Below, piece after piece: positions 1-9,590 of a stretch of 39,915 bases of DNA. How positions within the stretch are numbered: the stretch's first letter is position 1; every line of letters begins with the position of its first letter. The translations under genes were made by a program, and so were the position numbers. The notes beneath the pieces are model-generated. The model had not been told where the DNA came from. It did not search any database and saw only the letters and a list, made by a program, of their open reading frames with translations. The stretch comes from Sulfurimonas sp. (GTDB taxonomy: Bacteria; Campylobacterota; Campylobacteria; Campylobacterales; Sulfurimonadaceae): NCBI GenBank assembly GCA_027060825.1, contig JALSWC010000202.1, forward strand, positions 1 through 39,915. Direction: 5' to 3'.

Positions 1-593
1 CACTTGCAACCTATATGATAGAAGGACAAGGGACAAAAACATACAATGTTTGTAAAAAAATGATGTACTCAAACCCTGAACTACTTCATAAAATCCTTAG
101 AAAAGTAACAGAAGTCATAAAACTTTACATGGAAAAACAGATTCAAGCAGGAATAGATGTTGTACAGATTTTTGATTCATGGGCATCAGCAATTGAACCA
201 GGCAAATATGATGAATTTTCTTGGAAATATATGGTAGAGATTGCTGAATATTTGAAAGAAAAATATCCTCATGTCCCTATTATCATATTTCCTAAAGGGG
301 TACCTGCATTTTTAGATAAAGTATATGGAAACTTTGATGTATTTGGTGTAGATTGGTCAACACCTATGTCATTTGCAAAAGAGCATCTTGGAGACAAATA
401 TGTTCTTCAAGGAAATATGGAACCATGCCGTCTCTACTCTAAAGAGGCAACTACAAAATGTGTAGAAGCAATTCAAGAGACTATGCAAGGAAAACGCCAT
501 ATCTTCAATTTAGGTCATGGGATTCTCCCTGATGTACCAGTAGAAAATGCAAAACATTTCATCAATGAGTGTCATAGAGTAAGTGGAAAATAA
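1..593 (+). CDS. hemE: Uroporphyrinogen decarboxylase, C-terminal part (truncated by window start)
   Basis: Frame is open from the window edge (..[14 protein letters not shown]..). Motifs [42 protein letters not shown] and [19 protein letters not shown] match HemE. Confidence 0.93.
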   Translation, partial: LATYMIEGQGTKTYNVCKKMMYSNPELLHKILRKVTEVIKLYMEKQIQAGIDVVQIFDSWASAIEPGKYDEFSWKYMVEIAEYLKEKYPHVPIIIFPKGVPAFLDKVYGNFDVFGVDWSTPMSFAKEHLGDKYVLQGNMEPCRLYSKEATTKCVEAIQETMQGKRHIFNLGHGILPDVPVENAKHFINECHRVSGK

Positions 594-1527
594 CATCATA
601 TTTGGACCTATAAACTCACGCCGTTTTGGCATGAGTCTGGGCATAGACCTCTCCCCTGCGTTTAAACAGTGTAATTTTGACTGTCTTTACTGCGAACTTG
701 CACCAAGTGCTACAGTTGCAAAACAAAAAGAGAGTGTAAGCGTAGAGACAATCATACAAGAACTTACAAAACACCTCCATGATAAAATAGATGCCATTAC
801 ACTCACTGCAAATGGTGAACCAACACTCTACCCTTATCTCAATGACCTCATAGATGCTATAGACAAAATCAAAGGCAATACTGCAACGCTTATTTTAACA
901 AATAGTGCTACTTTAGTAGATGATGATGTTTTTCATACGCTGTTAAAACTTGATGAAGTAAAACTCTCCCTTGATGCAGTCTCAAATGAAATCTTTCACA
1001 AAATAGATAGACCACATAAGAGTATAAATATAGAAAATATTGTGCAAAAAGTAAAAGAGTTCTCTCATCTTTATAAAGGAAAGCTCTACATTGAAATCCT
1101 TTTTGTACATGGTTTAAATGACACAAAAGAGGAAATATCAAAACTAAATACAGCCCTTAAAAATATAAATGCACAAAGAGTGGACATCGGTACAATCGAT
1201 AGACCTCCTGCTTACCCTGTTGAAGGTGTGAGTTACAAAGAACTCCATAATATAGCTCTTATGTTCGATAAGGAACTTCCAATACACATAGCTTCACGCA
1301 TACATGCTGAACCAAACAATAGCTACCACACAAAAGAAGAGATACTCAACACTCTCGATAAACGCCCACTTACAATGGAAGATATAAATCTACTTTTTGA
1401 TGAAAAAAGTAAGCAAAATCTTCAAGAGTTACTTGCATCAAACGAAGTAATCATAAATAGAGTAGGAAATTTAGAATTTTATATACCAAAAAATAATCTC
1501 AAAAGAAAACGGATTAAGTTACAATAG
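583..1527 (+). CDS. Radical SAM protein
   Basis: [10 protein letters not shown] is a Cx3Cx2C cluster motif, with [12 protein letters not shown] and KLSLDAV downstream. Overlaps the hemE end by 11 bp. Confidence 0.85.
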   Translation: MENNIIFGPINSRRFGMSLGIDLSPAFKQCNFDCLYCELAPSATVAKQKESVSVETIIQELTKHLHDKIDAITLTANGEPTLYPYLNDLIDAIDKIKGNTATLILTNSATLVDDDVFHTLLKLDEVKLSLDAVSNEIFHKIDRPHKSINIENIVQKVKEFSHLYKGKLYIEILFVHGLNDTKEEISKLNTALKNINAQRVDIGTIDRPPAYPVEGVSYKELHNIALMFDKELPIHIASRIHAEPNNSYHTKEEILNTLDKRPLTMEDINLLFDEKSKQNLQELLASNEVIINRVGNLEFYIPKNNLKRKRIKLQ

Positions 1528-1577
1528 ATTTTTTTGTAATACAATAAGTACCGTGTATTGAATTTCAAAAATTATAA

Positions 1578-1601
1578 ACCCCTATTTTATAGGATAGGGG
1601 T
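1578..1601. repeat. Perfect 8-bp inverted repeat (ACCCCTAT-N8-ATAGGGGT)
   Basis: Read directly from sequence, in the intergenic region between the radical SAM gene and the YafQ-type toxin. Confidence 0.7.
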
Positions 1602-1642
1602 CAGACTGAATGGTTACAAAAGCATATAGTCATTAATACTTT

Positions 1643-1918
1643 TTACTCAAATAAATCTGAGTGCGAACCAATATCAACAAGTTTTAAAACATTTTCATCA
1701 AGCATATAGACTAATAGTAAATTAGGTTTAATGTGACACTCTCTAAAGTCTTGCATATCCCCTTTGAGTTGGTGGTCTTTGTATTTACTAGCTAACTCCT
1801 TGGCACATAACAGATTGTAAACAATATCAATATATGCTAAATCCTCACTATCTGTAAGTTTTTGCTTTTTGTAGCTTCTTTTAAATTGATTAGTTTTAAA
1901 TAGAGTGTATTTAATCAT
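1643..1918 (-). CDS. Type II toxin, YafQ/RelE-ParE family
   Basis: 91 aa; KTNQFKRSYKK start, YKDHQLKGDMQDFRECHIKPNLLLVY and LVDIGSHSDLF are YafQ-type. Overlaps the upstream antitoxin. Confidence 0.85.
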   Translation of the reverse strand: MIKYTLFKTNQFKRSYKKQKLTDSEDLAYIDIVYNLLCAKELASKYKDHQLKGDMQDFRECHIKPNLLLVYMLDENVLKLVDIGSHSDLFE

Positions 1919-2171
1919 CAGACTTTAAATCTTCCATCATCTCATCTATATTATTATGTATCGTGCCTTGATTGCTTCTTGCTTCATCCATAGCTGTTTG
2001 AAGTTGTGCTGATGGTACTTTTAGATCAAAGGGGATACTCTTTGTAGCTACCACTTTTTTAAGAAATATATTGATAGCCTGAGAGGTAGTTAGTCCAATC
2101 TCTTTAAAGATATGTTCTGCATCATATTTTAAAGTTTCATCTACTCTTGCTCTTACTGTTGCGTTTAACAT
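1911..2171 (-). CDS. Type II antitoxin, RelB/DinJ family
   Basis: ATVRARVDETLKYDAEHIFKEIGLTTSQAINIFLKKVV is the DinJ/RelB ribbon-helix-helix pattern. Overlaps the toxin by 8 bp. Confidence 0.88.
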   Translation of the reverse strand: MLNATVRARVDETLKYDAEHIFKEIGLTTSQAINIFLKKVVATKSIPFDLKVPSAQLQTAMDEARSNQGTIHNNIDEMMEDLKSDD

Positions 2172-2355
2172 TTTACACTCCTAAATAAGTTATATTAAGA
2201 ATTGTAGCATATTATGGCTACAATTTAAATAAATCCAAAATATTATTTATGAATCCAGAAAAATCAAACAACATTTTAGAAATGATTACCAATAGATTAC
2301 CAAAGAAAAGTTATATGTAAATTAAGTGTCGTATTTTAGGGGTTTATAGAAGTTA

Positions 2356-2430
<75 letters not shown>

Positions 2431-2449
2431 ATGTAAAAGTTCTCTTTGA

Positions 2450-2526
2450 TGGTGTCAGAGGGGGGACTTGAACCCCCGACCCCCGGCTTATGAGACCAGT
2501 GCTCTAACCAGCTGAGCTACCCTGAC
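2450..2526 (-). tRNA. tRNA-Met (CAT), CCA encoded
   Basis: Reverse complement GTCAGGGTAGCTCAGCTGGTTAGAGCACTGGTCTCATAAGCCGGGGGTCGGGGGTTCAAGTCCCCCCTCTGACACCA; CTCATAA anticodon loop, GGTTCAAGTCC T-arm. Confidence 0.93.
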
Positions 2527-2662
2527 ATCTTTTAAGAGGGTGGAATTATACATATATAAAGCTTTATTTTTACTAAAATAGCCAAAGTTTTTACAAATTT
2601 ATGTTTATTAAAATAGTTTATAAAAAAAGGTAAGATTAGTTTAGTCAAAGTGGCTAAAGTTA

Positions 2663-2691
2663 TTGACATCTTTACTTTTTTTCTGTATTAT
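2663..2691 (+). promoter_or_regulatory. Sigma70-type promoter for groESL (TTGACA-N17-TATTAT)
   Basis: Exact -35 consensus and near-consensus -10 with 17-bp spacing, 38 bp upstream of the groES ATG. Confidence 0.75.
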
Positions 2692-2728
2692 TCACTCCAT
2701 AAATTAATAATATTTGCAAGGAGATAGA

Positions 2729-2989
2729 ATGAATTTTACACCTTTAGGAAAAAGAGTATTAGTCAAACGCGTTGAAGAGACAAATACTACGAGTTCAGGA
2801 ATTATTATTCCAGATAATGCAAAAGAGAAACCTTCTCGTGCTACAGTTGTAGCAGTTAGTTCAGAAGTTACTGAAGTAAAAGATGGCGATGAAGTGCTTT
2901 TTGGAAAATACTCAGGAAATGAAGTTGCACTTAATGGTGAAACTTATATAGTATTAGATACTGATGATGTTTTTGGAATCATAGCGTAA
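2729..2989 (+). CDS. groES: Co-chaperonin GroES
   Basis: [35 protein letters not shown]. The ATG at 2729 is preceded by AAGGAG, so the ORF-track TTG start at 2714 is probably too early. Confidence 0.97.
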   Translation: MNFTPLGKRVLVKRVEETNTTSSGIIIPDNAKEKPSRATVVAVSSEVTEVKDGDEVLFGKYSGNEVALNGETYIVLDTDDVFGIIA

Positions 2990-3018
2990 TAAAATAGATA
3001 TAAATTAGGAGAATAAAT

Positions 3019-4662
3019 ATGGCAAAAGAGATAATTTTTTCAGATAATGCTAGAAATCAATTGGCACGCGGAGTTGAAAAACTTACAGATGCAGTAAAAG
3101 TAACAATGGGACCTCGTGGTCGTAATGTACTCATCCAAAAAAGTTACGGTGCACCTGTCATTACAAAAGATGGTGTTTCTGTTGCTCGTGAAGTAGAATT
3201 AAAAGATAAACTTGAAGATATGGGTGCACAACTTGTAAAAGAAGTGGCATCAAATACGGCTGATGAAGCAGGTGACGGTACTACAACAGCAACTGTTCTT
3301 GCAAATGCAATCTTTAGTGAAGGTCTTAGAAATATTACAGCAGGGGCAAATCCTGTTGAAGTAAAACGAGGTATGGACAAAGCATGTGAGATTATACAAG
3401 CAAATCTAAAATCTGCTTCTAAAGCAATTAAAGATAAAAATGAGATAGCACAAGTGGCAACTATTTCTGCAAACTCTGATGCTGAAATTGGTAATATGAT
3501 AGCAGAAGCGATGGAAAAAGTTGGTCAAGACGGTGTTATTACTGTTGAAGAGGCAAAAGGTATTGCTGATGAGCTTGATGTCGTTGAAGGGATGCAATTT
3601 GACCGTGGATATTTGAGTCCATACTTCATTACAAATACAGAAAAAATGACTGCTGAAATTGAAAATCCTTGGATTCTTTTAGTAGATAGTAAAATCAACT
3701 CTCTCAAAGATTTACTTCCAGTTTTAGAGCAAGTACAAAAGACAAATCGTCCATTGCTTATCATTGCTGAAGATGTTGAGGGTGAAGCACTTTCTACTCT
3801 TGTTGTAAACAAACTCCGTGGTGTGCTTAACATTTCTGCTGTAAAAGCTCCAGGGTTTGGTGACAGAAGAAAAGCAATGCTTCAAGACATCGCAATTTTA
3901 ACTGCGGGTACTGTTATATCTGAAGAGACAGGACACACACTCGAAGCAGCTGAAATAGCTATGCTCGGACAAGCTTCTCGTGTAGTAATCGACAAAGACA
4001 ACACTGTTATTGTAAACGGTGCAGGAACTGAAGATACAGTTAAAGCAAGAATTTCTGAAATCAAAACACAGATAGAAGCAACTTCAAGTGAATATGACAA
4101 AGAAAAACTTCAAGAGCGTCTTGCAAAACTTAGTGGTGGTGTAGCTGTCATTAAAGTTGGTGCTGCGACTGAAACTGAAATGAAAGAGAAAAAAGACCGT
4201 GTTGATGATGCACTTTCTGCGACAAAAGCCGCTGTTGAAGAGGGAATTGTCATCGGTGGTGGAGCTGCACTTGTTCGTGCTGCTGCAAAAGTTACTACTG
4301 ATGATTTAGAAGGTGACCAAAAAATCGGTGCTGAAATAATTCTTCGCGCTGTAAAAGCACCTGTAAAACAGATAGCAGAAAACGCAGGATTTGACACAGG
4401 TGTGGTAGTAAATGCAATAGAAAATGCAACAAGTGAGACTATTGGTTTTGATGCTGCAACTGGTGAATATGTGGATATGTTTGAAGCAGGCATCATTGAC
4501 CCACTCAAAGTTGAGCGTGTTGCACTTACAAATGCAACATCAGTTTCAAGCCTACTCCTTACAACTGAAGCTGCAATCTATGAAATACCAAAAGAAGAAA
4601 CTACCGCACCAGACATGGGTGGAATGCCTCCACAAATGGGTGGAATGCCAGGTATGATGTGA
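3019..4662 (+). CDS. groEL: Chaperonin GroEL
   Basis: [46 protein letters not shown] through the [14 protein letters not shown] tail. Confidence 0.99.
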   Translation: MAKEIIFSDNARNQLARGVEKLTDAVKVTMGPRGRNVLIQKSYGAPVITKDGVSVAREVELKDKLEDMGAQLVKEVASNTADEAGDGTTTATVLANAIFSEGLRNITAGANPVEVKRGMDKACEIIQANLKSASKAIKDKNEIAQVATISANSDAEIGNMIAEAMEKVGQDGVITVEEAKGIADELDVVEGMQFDRGYLSPYFITNTEKMTAEIENPWILLVDSKINSLKDLLPVLEQVQKTNRPLLIIAEDVEGEALSTLVVNKLRGVLNISAVKAPGFGDRRKAMLQDIAILTAGTVISEETGHTLEAAEIAMLGQASRVVIDKDNTVIVNGAGTEDTVKARISEIKTQIEATSSEYDKEKLQERLAKLSGGVAVIKVGAATETEMKEKKDRVDDALSATKAAVEEGIVIGGGAALVRAAAKVTTDDLEGDQKIGAEIILRAVKAPVKQIAENAGFDTGVVVNAIENATSETIGFDAATGEYVDMFEAGIIDPLKVERVALTNATSVSSLLLTTEAAIYEIPKEETTAPDMGGMPPQMGGMPGMM

Positions 4663-4672
4663 GACCCGTAAA

Positions 4673-4698
4673 AAAAACGAGAATTTCTTCTCGTTTTT
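4673..4698 (+). terminator. Rho-independent terminator after groEL
   Basis: AAAAACGAGAA-TTTC-TTCTCGTTTTT, 11-bp stem ending in a T run. Confidence 0.85.
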
Positions 4699-4803
4699 AG
4701 GGTCGGAACCGCAGACATTGTCCGAAGGACTGTCGAGGACTCTACCTTTTTAGGGTCGGAACCGTAAGTGATGCACGAAGCACCACTGAGGACTCTACCT
4801 TTT
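4698..4803. repeat. Tandem duplication of a 53-bp hairpin element (4698-4750 and 4751-4803)
   Basis: Both units begin TAGGGTCGGAACCG and end GAGGACTCTACCTTTT. The central hairpins diverge but preserve outer pairing. Confidence 0.9.
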
Positions 4804-4874
4804 CTAAAAGAAAGCAGATTAAAAAAGTGAGTAATAGAAATGAACAACTTAAAATTATTAAGAATTTTACTTAA

Positions 4875-5120
4875 ATGAAGATTGAAAATCCTTTTGAATC
4901 TGGACATATAAAAAATTATATTTTATTATATGTAAGTGTTATTGTTATTGTAGTGCTATTTTTTCTAGCAACTACCCTCTTTGACAATGACCAAAAACAG
5001 ATAGAAAAAAAATCTTTTGATGTCAATACTACTCTTATAAAAGAGCAGAAGAAAATAGAGTTAGAAAAACAAAAAGAGAGAACAAAACCGCGCTTTAAGC
5101 TTTTAAATAAAGCTTATTAA
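4875..5120 (+). CDS. Small hypothetical membrane protein (one TM helix plus charged C-terminus)
   Basis: 81 aa; TM YILLYVSVIVIVVLFFLATTLF followed by a K/E-rich segment. No family recognised. Confidence 0.55.
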   Translation: MKIENPFESGHIKNYILLYVSVIVIVVLFFLATTLFDNDQKQIEKKSFDVNTTLIKEQKKIELEKQKERTKPRFKLLNKAY

Positions 5121-5125
5121 ATAGA

Positions 5126-5521
5126 CTATTTTTTGGTTACAATGTAAAGTTGTTCATGTCCAAGTTTTTTCAAAATATCCATAACATTTACAAAGTCTTG
5201 AAATTTTGACTCTTTGTCACTTTTCAGGACAACTGTTTGGTTCTTTGAAATAGTTGCAAGTTTTGCTTCGAGTTGTTTTAGATTTACTCTATTCTTATCA
5301 AAGAAAAACTCTCCTTTTGCATTTACATAGACAGTAACCTCTTTTTTTGTATCTTGCTTATCTGATGCCTTGGCATGAGGAAGATTTACAGGAATAACAC
5401 CTTGCTTAATAAAAGTCGCAGTTGTCAAGACCATTACAAGTAAAACAAGCATAATATCAATAAAAGGAATGACATTTATCTGATCAAAACGCTTAAAATT
5501 TTTTCGTTTACATTTTGACAT
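5126..5521 (-). CDS. exbD: ExbD/TolR family biopolymer transport protein
   Basis: FDQINVIPFIDIMLVLLVMVLTTATFIKQGVIPVNLPHAKAS. Confidence 0.92.
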   Translation of the reverse strand: MSKCKRKNFKRFDQINVIPFIDIMLVLLVMVLTTATFIKQGVIPVNLPHAKASDKQDTKKEVTVYVNAKGEFFFDKNRVNLKQLEAKLATISKNQTVVLKSDKESKFQDFVNVMDILKKLGHEQLYIVTKK

Positions 5522-5967
5522 TACTTGCTCTCATGTGCCACATCAAATTTTGTAAGAATACGCTCAACTTTACGAAGAGCAATAGTATAAGCAACAATGG
5601 CTGGCATGGCAACAATCAAGCCCATTGCCGTTGCTTTAAGCGCGAGTGCCAAACCAATCATCACTTTTTTTGTATCTATGGAACCAATATCACCCAAAGT
5701 ATAAAATGTAATCATAATTCCAACAACAGTTCCAAGTAAGCCAACATAAGGTGCATTTGTACCAATTGCAGAAATAACGGTAATGTTATCAGTCAAATCA
5801 AGTTCCAAGTTATCCCGATGGTCATAATCTTCAATGCGAACACTTTTATAAAACATCATTCTCTCTATAAAGAGCCAAAGTGTCACAATACTCATAAGTA
5901 TCAAAGTTCCCATTACACCATAATCGAGTGCATTTTCTGCATACGCTAAAAATCCGTTCATCTGCAT
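5521..5967 (-). CDS. exbB: ExbB/TolQ family (short MotA/TolQ/ExbB proton channel)
   Basis: AIGTNAPYVGLLGTVVGIMITFYTLG and IGLALALKATAMGLIVAMPAIVAYT. Confidence 0.92.
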   Translation of the reverse strand: MQMNGFLAYAENALDYGVMGTLILMSIVTLWLFIERMMFYKSVRIEDYDHRDNLELDLTDNITVISAIGTNAPYVGLLGTVVGIMITFYTLGDIGSIDTKKVMIGLALALKATAMGLIVAMPAIVAYTIALRKVERILTKFDVAHESK

Positions 5968-5975
5968 TATAAATC

Positions 5976-6830
5976 CTATTTTAATTTTAGTTTAACTTTT
6001 GTTCCAACATTTTTAGATGATTCAAAATTCAACTCAATCTTATTTTTATCACAAAATCTTTTCACAAGGCTAAGTCCTATACCAAACCCCTGCATATCTC
6101 TGTTTGTCTGGTAATATTTATCAAAGATATGGACAAGTTCTACCTCATCCATTCCTATTCCGTAATCTTCAATACAAAGCAAACCATCTTTCAAGCGAAT
6201 ATCAATATCTTTTGAATTGTTTGAGTATTTTACACCATTATCAATTAAGTTGTCAATAACTTTACTCAATCCCGTTTTATCTCCCAAAATTTCTAAGCTC
6301 TCTAGATCCAAATGAAATTCTATATGTGGATAAAGCTTTTTCAAAAATTCTACTCTTAACTTTAAGAGTTCCTCTACATGAAAGAGTTCTCGAACATCTT
6401 GTTCACTCTGAATCTTTATAAGATAATCAAGCTCATTATATCGCTCTTTTAGCATATTACAAGCATTATTTATACGACTAATGCGTTTAAGCGTTTTAGC
6501 ATCTTCAATATTTTTAGCGAGCATCTGTGTATTTATTGTAATGGTACTAATGGGAAGATTTAGCTCATGTAATGTCTCTTTTGAGAGAAGTTGTAGATGT
6601 CCTACATAATCAGCAAGAGGATCAACTGCCAATTTAGCAATAAAAACAGCCGAAAGAGTAACAACACAAAGAACAATAAATGCAAAAAGCACAATATTTT
6701 CAATTTTTAAAATAGCAATAAAATAATAGACAAGAGAGACAAAGCCAATAACAGTTAGCAGATAATATACGAAAATATTTATGCGTAGATTACGGAACAA
6801 GCTTATATCCAAACCCACGAATATTTTCAA
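5976..6830 (-). CDS. Sensor histidine kinase without an obvious periplasmic sensor domain
   Basis: LLSKETLHELNLPISTI (H-box), LIDNGVKYSN (N-box), IEDYGIGMD (G1) and GFGIGLSLVKRFC (G2). Confidence 0.9.
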   Translation of the reverse strand: MKIFVGLDISLFRNLRINIFVYYLLTVIGFVSLVYYFIAILKIENIVLFAFIVLCVVTLSAVFIAKLAVDPLADYVGHLQLLSKETLHELNLPISTITINTQMLAKNIEDAKTLKRISRINNACNMLKERYNELDYLIKIQSEQDVRELFHVEELLKLRVEFLKKLYPHIEFHLDLESLEILGDKTGLSKVIDNLIDNGVKYSNNSKDIDIRLKDGLLCIEDYGIGMDEVELVHIFDKYYQTNRDMQGFGIGLSLVKRFCDKNKIELNFESSKNVGTKVKLKLK

Positions 6831-7449
6831 AATTTACAGCAGGCAAAAGCTGTTTAAGTCTATTTATATAGACACGAATTGCACCATCACTCCCTCCTCT
6901 ATCTGCACTACTCCACAACTCATCATAAATAAGTTCTTTAGGTACAGGAGTGTTTGCATAATCCATCAACAAAACAAGTAACTCATACTCTTTTTTTGAA
7001 AGCTCTAACGCTACACCCTCATAAAGTACAGACTGATGCACCTTATCATGACATAACAGACCTATACACTCCACCTGCTTTCTTTTTGTTCTTTTGAGTA
7101 AGGCAGATAAACGCAGTAAAAATTCAGTAGTATCAAAAGGTTTGGTAATGAAGTCATCAGCACCACTTAAAAAGCCTTGTTGTAGCATCTCTTTGTCACT
7201 ATGTGATGTTAAAAAAATAGCAGGGGTTTCATCCTCTGCTTGACGCAAATCTCCCAAAAGGGAAACTCCGTCAATAAGAGGAACATTTATATCAAGCAAG
7301 TAGAGATCAAATTTCTCTTTGTAGGTGGCATCAAGTGCATCTTGCCCATTTGGAAAATGAGAGACTATATAGCCCTCATCTTCGAGCAAATCAACGATTG
7401 TCTCAGCAAAAAGAGCATTATCTTCTAAAAAAAGTATTTTAATCGACAC
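6790..7449 (-). CDS. OmpR/PhoB-family response regulator
   Basis: REC domain ([44 protein letters not shown]) plus winged helix ([37 protein letters not shown]). Confidence 0.94.
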   Translation of the reverse strand: MSIKILFLEDNALFAETIVDLLEDEGYIVSHFPNGQDALDATYKEKFDLYLLDINVPLIDGVSLLGDLRQAEDETPAIFLTSHSDKEMLQQGFLSGADDFITKPFDTTEFLLRLSALLKRTKRKQVECIGLLCHDKVHQSVLYEGVALELSKKEYELLVLLMDYANTPVPKELIYDELWSSADRGGSDGAIRVYINRLKQLLPAVNFENIRGFGYKLVP

Positions 7450-8446
7450 TCTCTATAGCCCAGCCAATAGTTTCACCAGCATACATAGGGACAACACCCG
7501 AATAGTTTTGAGGAACAACAAAAGGTCGTTTTTCTAATGTCACTTCTTTAAATTCAGGACAAATACCATATATATTTTGTGCATTATCACTTACAAACGC
7601 CTGTAGATTATCGAGCTTATCAAATTGCTCAAAGATTTCTGTTAAAAGCTGTAAAGAGATAGGTGCAGTAAAGACACCAGCAGCACAACCACAAGACTCT
7701 TTTTTATGTTGTGGATGTGGTGCAGAGTCAGAACCAAACATCACTTTTGGATGGGCTTCAAGCGCTACGCTTAAGAGTGCATCTAAATCCTCTGGTCGTT
7801 TTGCTATAGGTTTACAAAAGTGGTGTGGCATCATCATGCCACCAATAACATCATCAAGCGTTAAAAGTAGATGATGTACAGTAATAGTCGCATAAAGATT
7901 TGGATATTTATCTAGCATCTCTACTGCTGCTTTTGTTGTAATGTGTTCCATAACAATTTTCAGATTAGGAAAGTTTTGTGCTAAAAGTTCATAAATACTC
8001 ATAAACTCAGCCTCTCTATCCATCACAAAACCATCAGTTTCACCATGCACACAAAGAGGAATTTCCAAATCACTCATAGCCTCTAAAGTAGTTCGCATCT
8101 CTTCAATATCGAATGATTCAACGCCCCCTTCAGAGTTTGTTGTAATTCCAGCTGGATAGAGTTTTATAGCTGTAATTTCATCTACAACGCTCTCCAAAAA
8201 TGCTTTATCGTAGTTTTTATAAAAAAGCGTCATAAATGGTTCAAAGTAGTCATTTGGTACAGCAGATATAATTCTATCTTTATAAGATTGTACAGCAGCA
8301 AGAGTATCTACAGGAGGTACAAGATTTGGCATTATAAGTGCCCCACTATAAGTAAACGCAGTAAGTGGTGCGACATTCTCTAGCATCACCCCATCACGAA
8401 GATGTAAGTGCATATCTAGTGGCATCAAAAGTGTATGAGTTTTCAT
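7439..8446 (-). CDS. pyrC: Dihydroorotase
   Basis: [48 protein letters not shown]. Confidence 0.95.
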   Translation of the reverse strand: MKTHTLLMPLDMHLHLRDGVMLENVAPLTAFTYSGALIMPNLVPPVDTLAAVQSYKDRIISAVPNDYFEPFMTLFYKNYDKAFLESVVDEITAIKLYPAGITTNSEGGVESFDIEEMRTTLEAMSDLEIPLCVHGETDGFVMDREAEFMSIYELLAQNFPNLKIVMEHITTKAAVEMLDKYPNLYATITVHHLLLTLDDVIGGMMMPHHFCKPIAKRPEDLDALLSVALEAHPKVMFGSDSAPHPQHKKESCGCAAGVFTAPISLQLLTEIFEQFDKLDNLQAFVSDNAQNIYGICPEFKEVTLEKRPFVVPQNYSGVVPMYAGETIGWAIESVD

Positions 8447-8492
8447 TAAAAATTCCTTATTTATTCTATATTCTAATTATAGCGAATTAGCA

Positions 8493-8834
8493 CTAAATAG
8501 CCCATAAGTATAAATCAGCAAAAGAGATAAACATCCCAATTATTGCTAAGCTTTGAAAAAGATGACTAATTTTAATAAAAGGCTTACCATCTATAAAAAC
8601 ACCAAGTTGTACAGCAGAAACAATAAGAGCTGCCACAATAAAAAAGATATAACTCACTATAAGAAAAATATACCAAGTTTCATGCATAAAACCATACACT
8701 ATTAATACACCAATAGCAAAAGCTACTATAGAGTTTAAAATCCAAACATTTACATTAGATTTTTCCTCTTTGTTATAAACACGCGCAATTTTAAAGTATA
8801 AAAAAGCCAAAAAAAGTGCCGAATAAAAGACCAT
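8493..8834 (-). CDS. Hypothetical multi-pass membrane protein
   Basis: 113 aa with about four hydrophobic segments. No family recognised. Confidence 0.6.
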   Translation of the reverse strand: MVFYSALFLAFLYFKIARVYNKEEKSNVNVWILNSIVAFAIGVLIVYGFMHETWYIFLIVSYIFFIVAALIVSAVQLGVFIDGKPFIKISHLFQSLAIIGMFISFADLYLWAI

Positions 8835-8891
8835 AGAACATTCCTAAAATTAAATTTTAGGAATTGTATCTATAATAATATTAAGTGCTTA

Positions 8892-9584
8892 TTATATTGA
8901 AATCTCTCTATTTTCAATAACCTTAGCTTTAGGTGAAGCAATAGAAAGAATAACCTCTTTTTGAACAGAAGCAGGGAGTTTTCCCTTCGATACCATATCT
9001 AAAATTTTATGTATTCTTCTCTCTTCAAACTCTTTTTCTCTTAAATCCCTATCATGCACAAATTGAGCTTCTTGTAGCTCTCTTTGTAAATCTCTATTTT
9101 TTTTAGCATTCAAATAGAGTAAAATTAAAGCAATAATCAAGAAAACAACAATAGCTATCACAATATAAACAGTATATTGTAAAGTCTCTTTTTTAGTACT
9201 TATTTCAAGTTGTGAAGTTTTTATTCTTGTAATAGAGTCTGATTTTGCTATTTCTTGTTGTGCTTGTGCCTGTACTTTTGCTATGTGCATTTGACTATTC
9301 GATCGGATTTTTGCTATTTTTATTTTTGTATCTGCTTCAATTTGTGATACTTTAACTTTATCCTTATCATTTACTTTCTTTTTCTCTTTACTTTTTTTAT
9401 TTTCACTCTTACTCTCATTTTCCCTCTTATTATCATAAACATATGCCATAGAATTAGGATTGACTTTTGTAGTATCTACCCCTAAAAGAGAAACACTTTT
9501 ATTTCCACTCTGTTCATCACAAGCACTAAACGCAACTATAATAAATAAAAAACTAAATATATATAAAGATTTCATCAAAACCAT
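8892..9584 (-). CDS. Hypothetical protein with N-terminal signal/lipobox-like segment, charged coiled-coil region and internal TM helix
   Basis: MKSLYIFSFLFIIVAFSAC, then a K/E-rich repeat-like stretch (IKIAKIRSNSQMHIAKVQAQAQQEIAKSDS), TM YTVYIVIAIVVFLIIALILLYL and a cytosol-like tail. Confidence 0.6.
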   Translation of the reverse strand: MVLMKSLYIFSFLFIIVAFSACDEQSGNKSVSLLGVDTTKVNPNSMAYVYDNKRENESKSENKKSKEKKKVNDKDKVKVSQIEADTKIKIAKIRSNSQMHIAKVQAQAQQEIAKSDSITRIKTSQLEISTKKETLQYTVYIVIAIVVFLIIALILLYLNAKKNRDLQRELQEAQFVHDRDLREKEFEERRIHKILDMVSKGKLPASVQKEVILSIASPKAKVIENREISI

Positions 9585-9590
9585 TTCCTT

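Noticed and set aside
908-1141. 77-aa minus-strand ORF
   Set aside because: Antisense to the radical SAM gene, no family signal.
4110-4508. 132-aa and other minus-strand ORFs inside groEL
   Set aside because: Antisense shadow ORFs of a highly conserved gene; no recognisable domain or RBS.
4698-4803. The tandem 53-bp units considered as a CRISPR array
   Set aside because: Only two units, no spacers, and variation lies inside base-paired stems rather than between repeats; no cas genes nearby.
4698-4803. Hammerhead ribozyme or guanidine-II (mini-ykkC) interpretation of the 53-bp units
   Set aside because: CTGAGGA resembles but does not match the hammerhead CUGAUGA core and no GAAA partner is placed correctly; the hairpin loops are not consistently ACGR.
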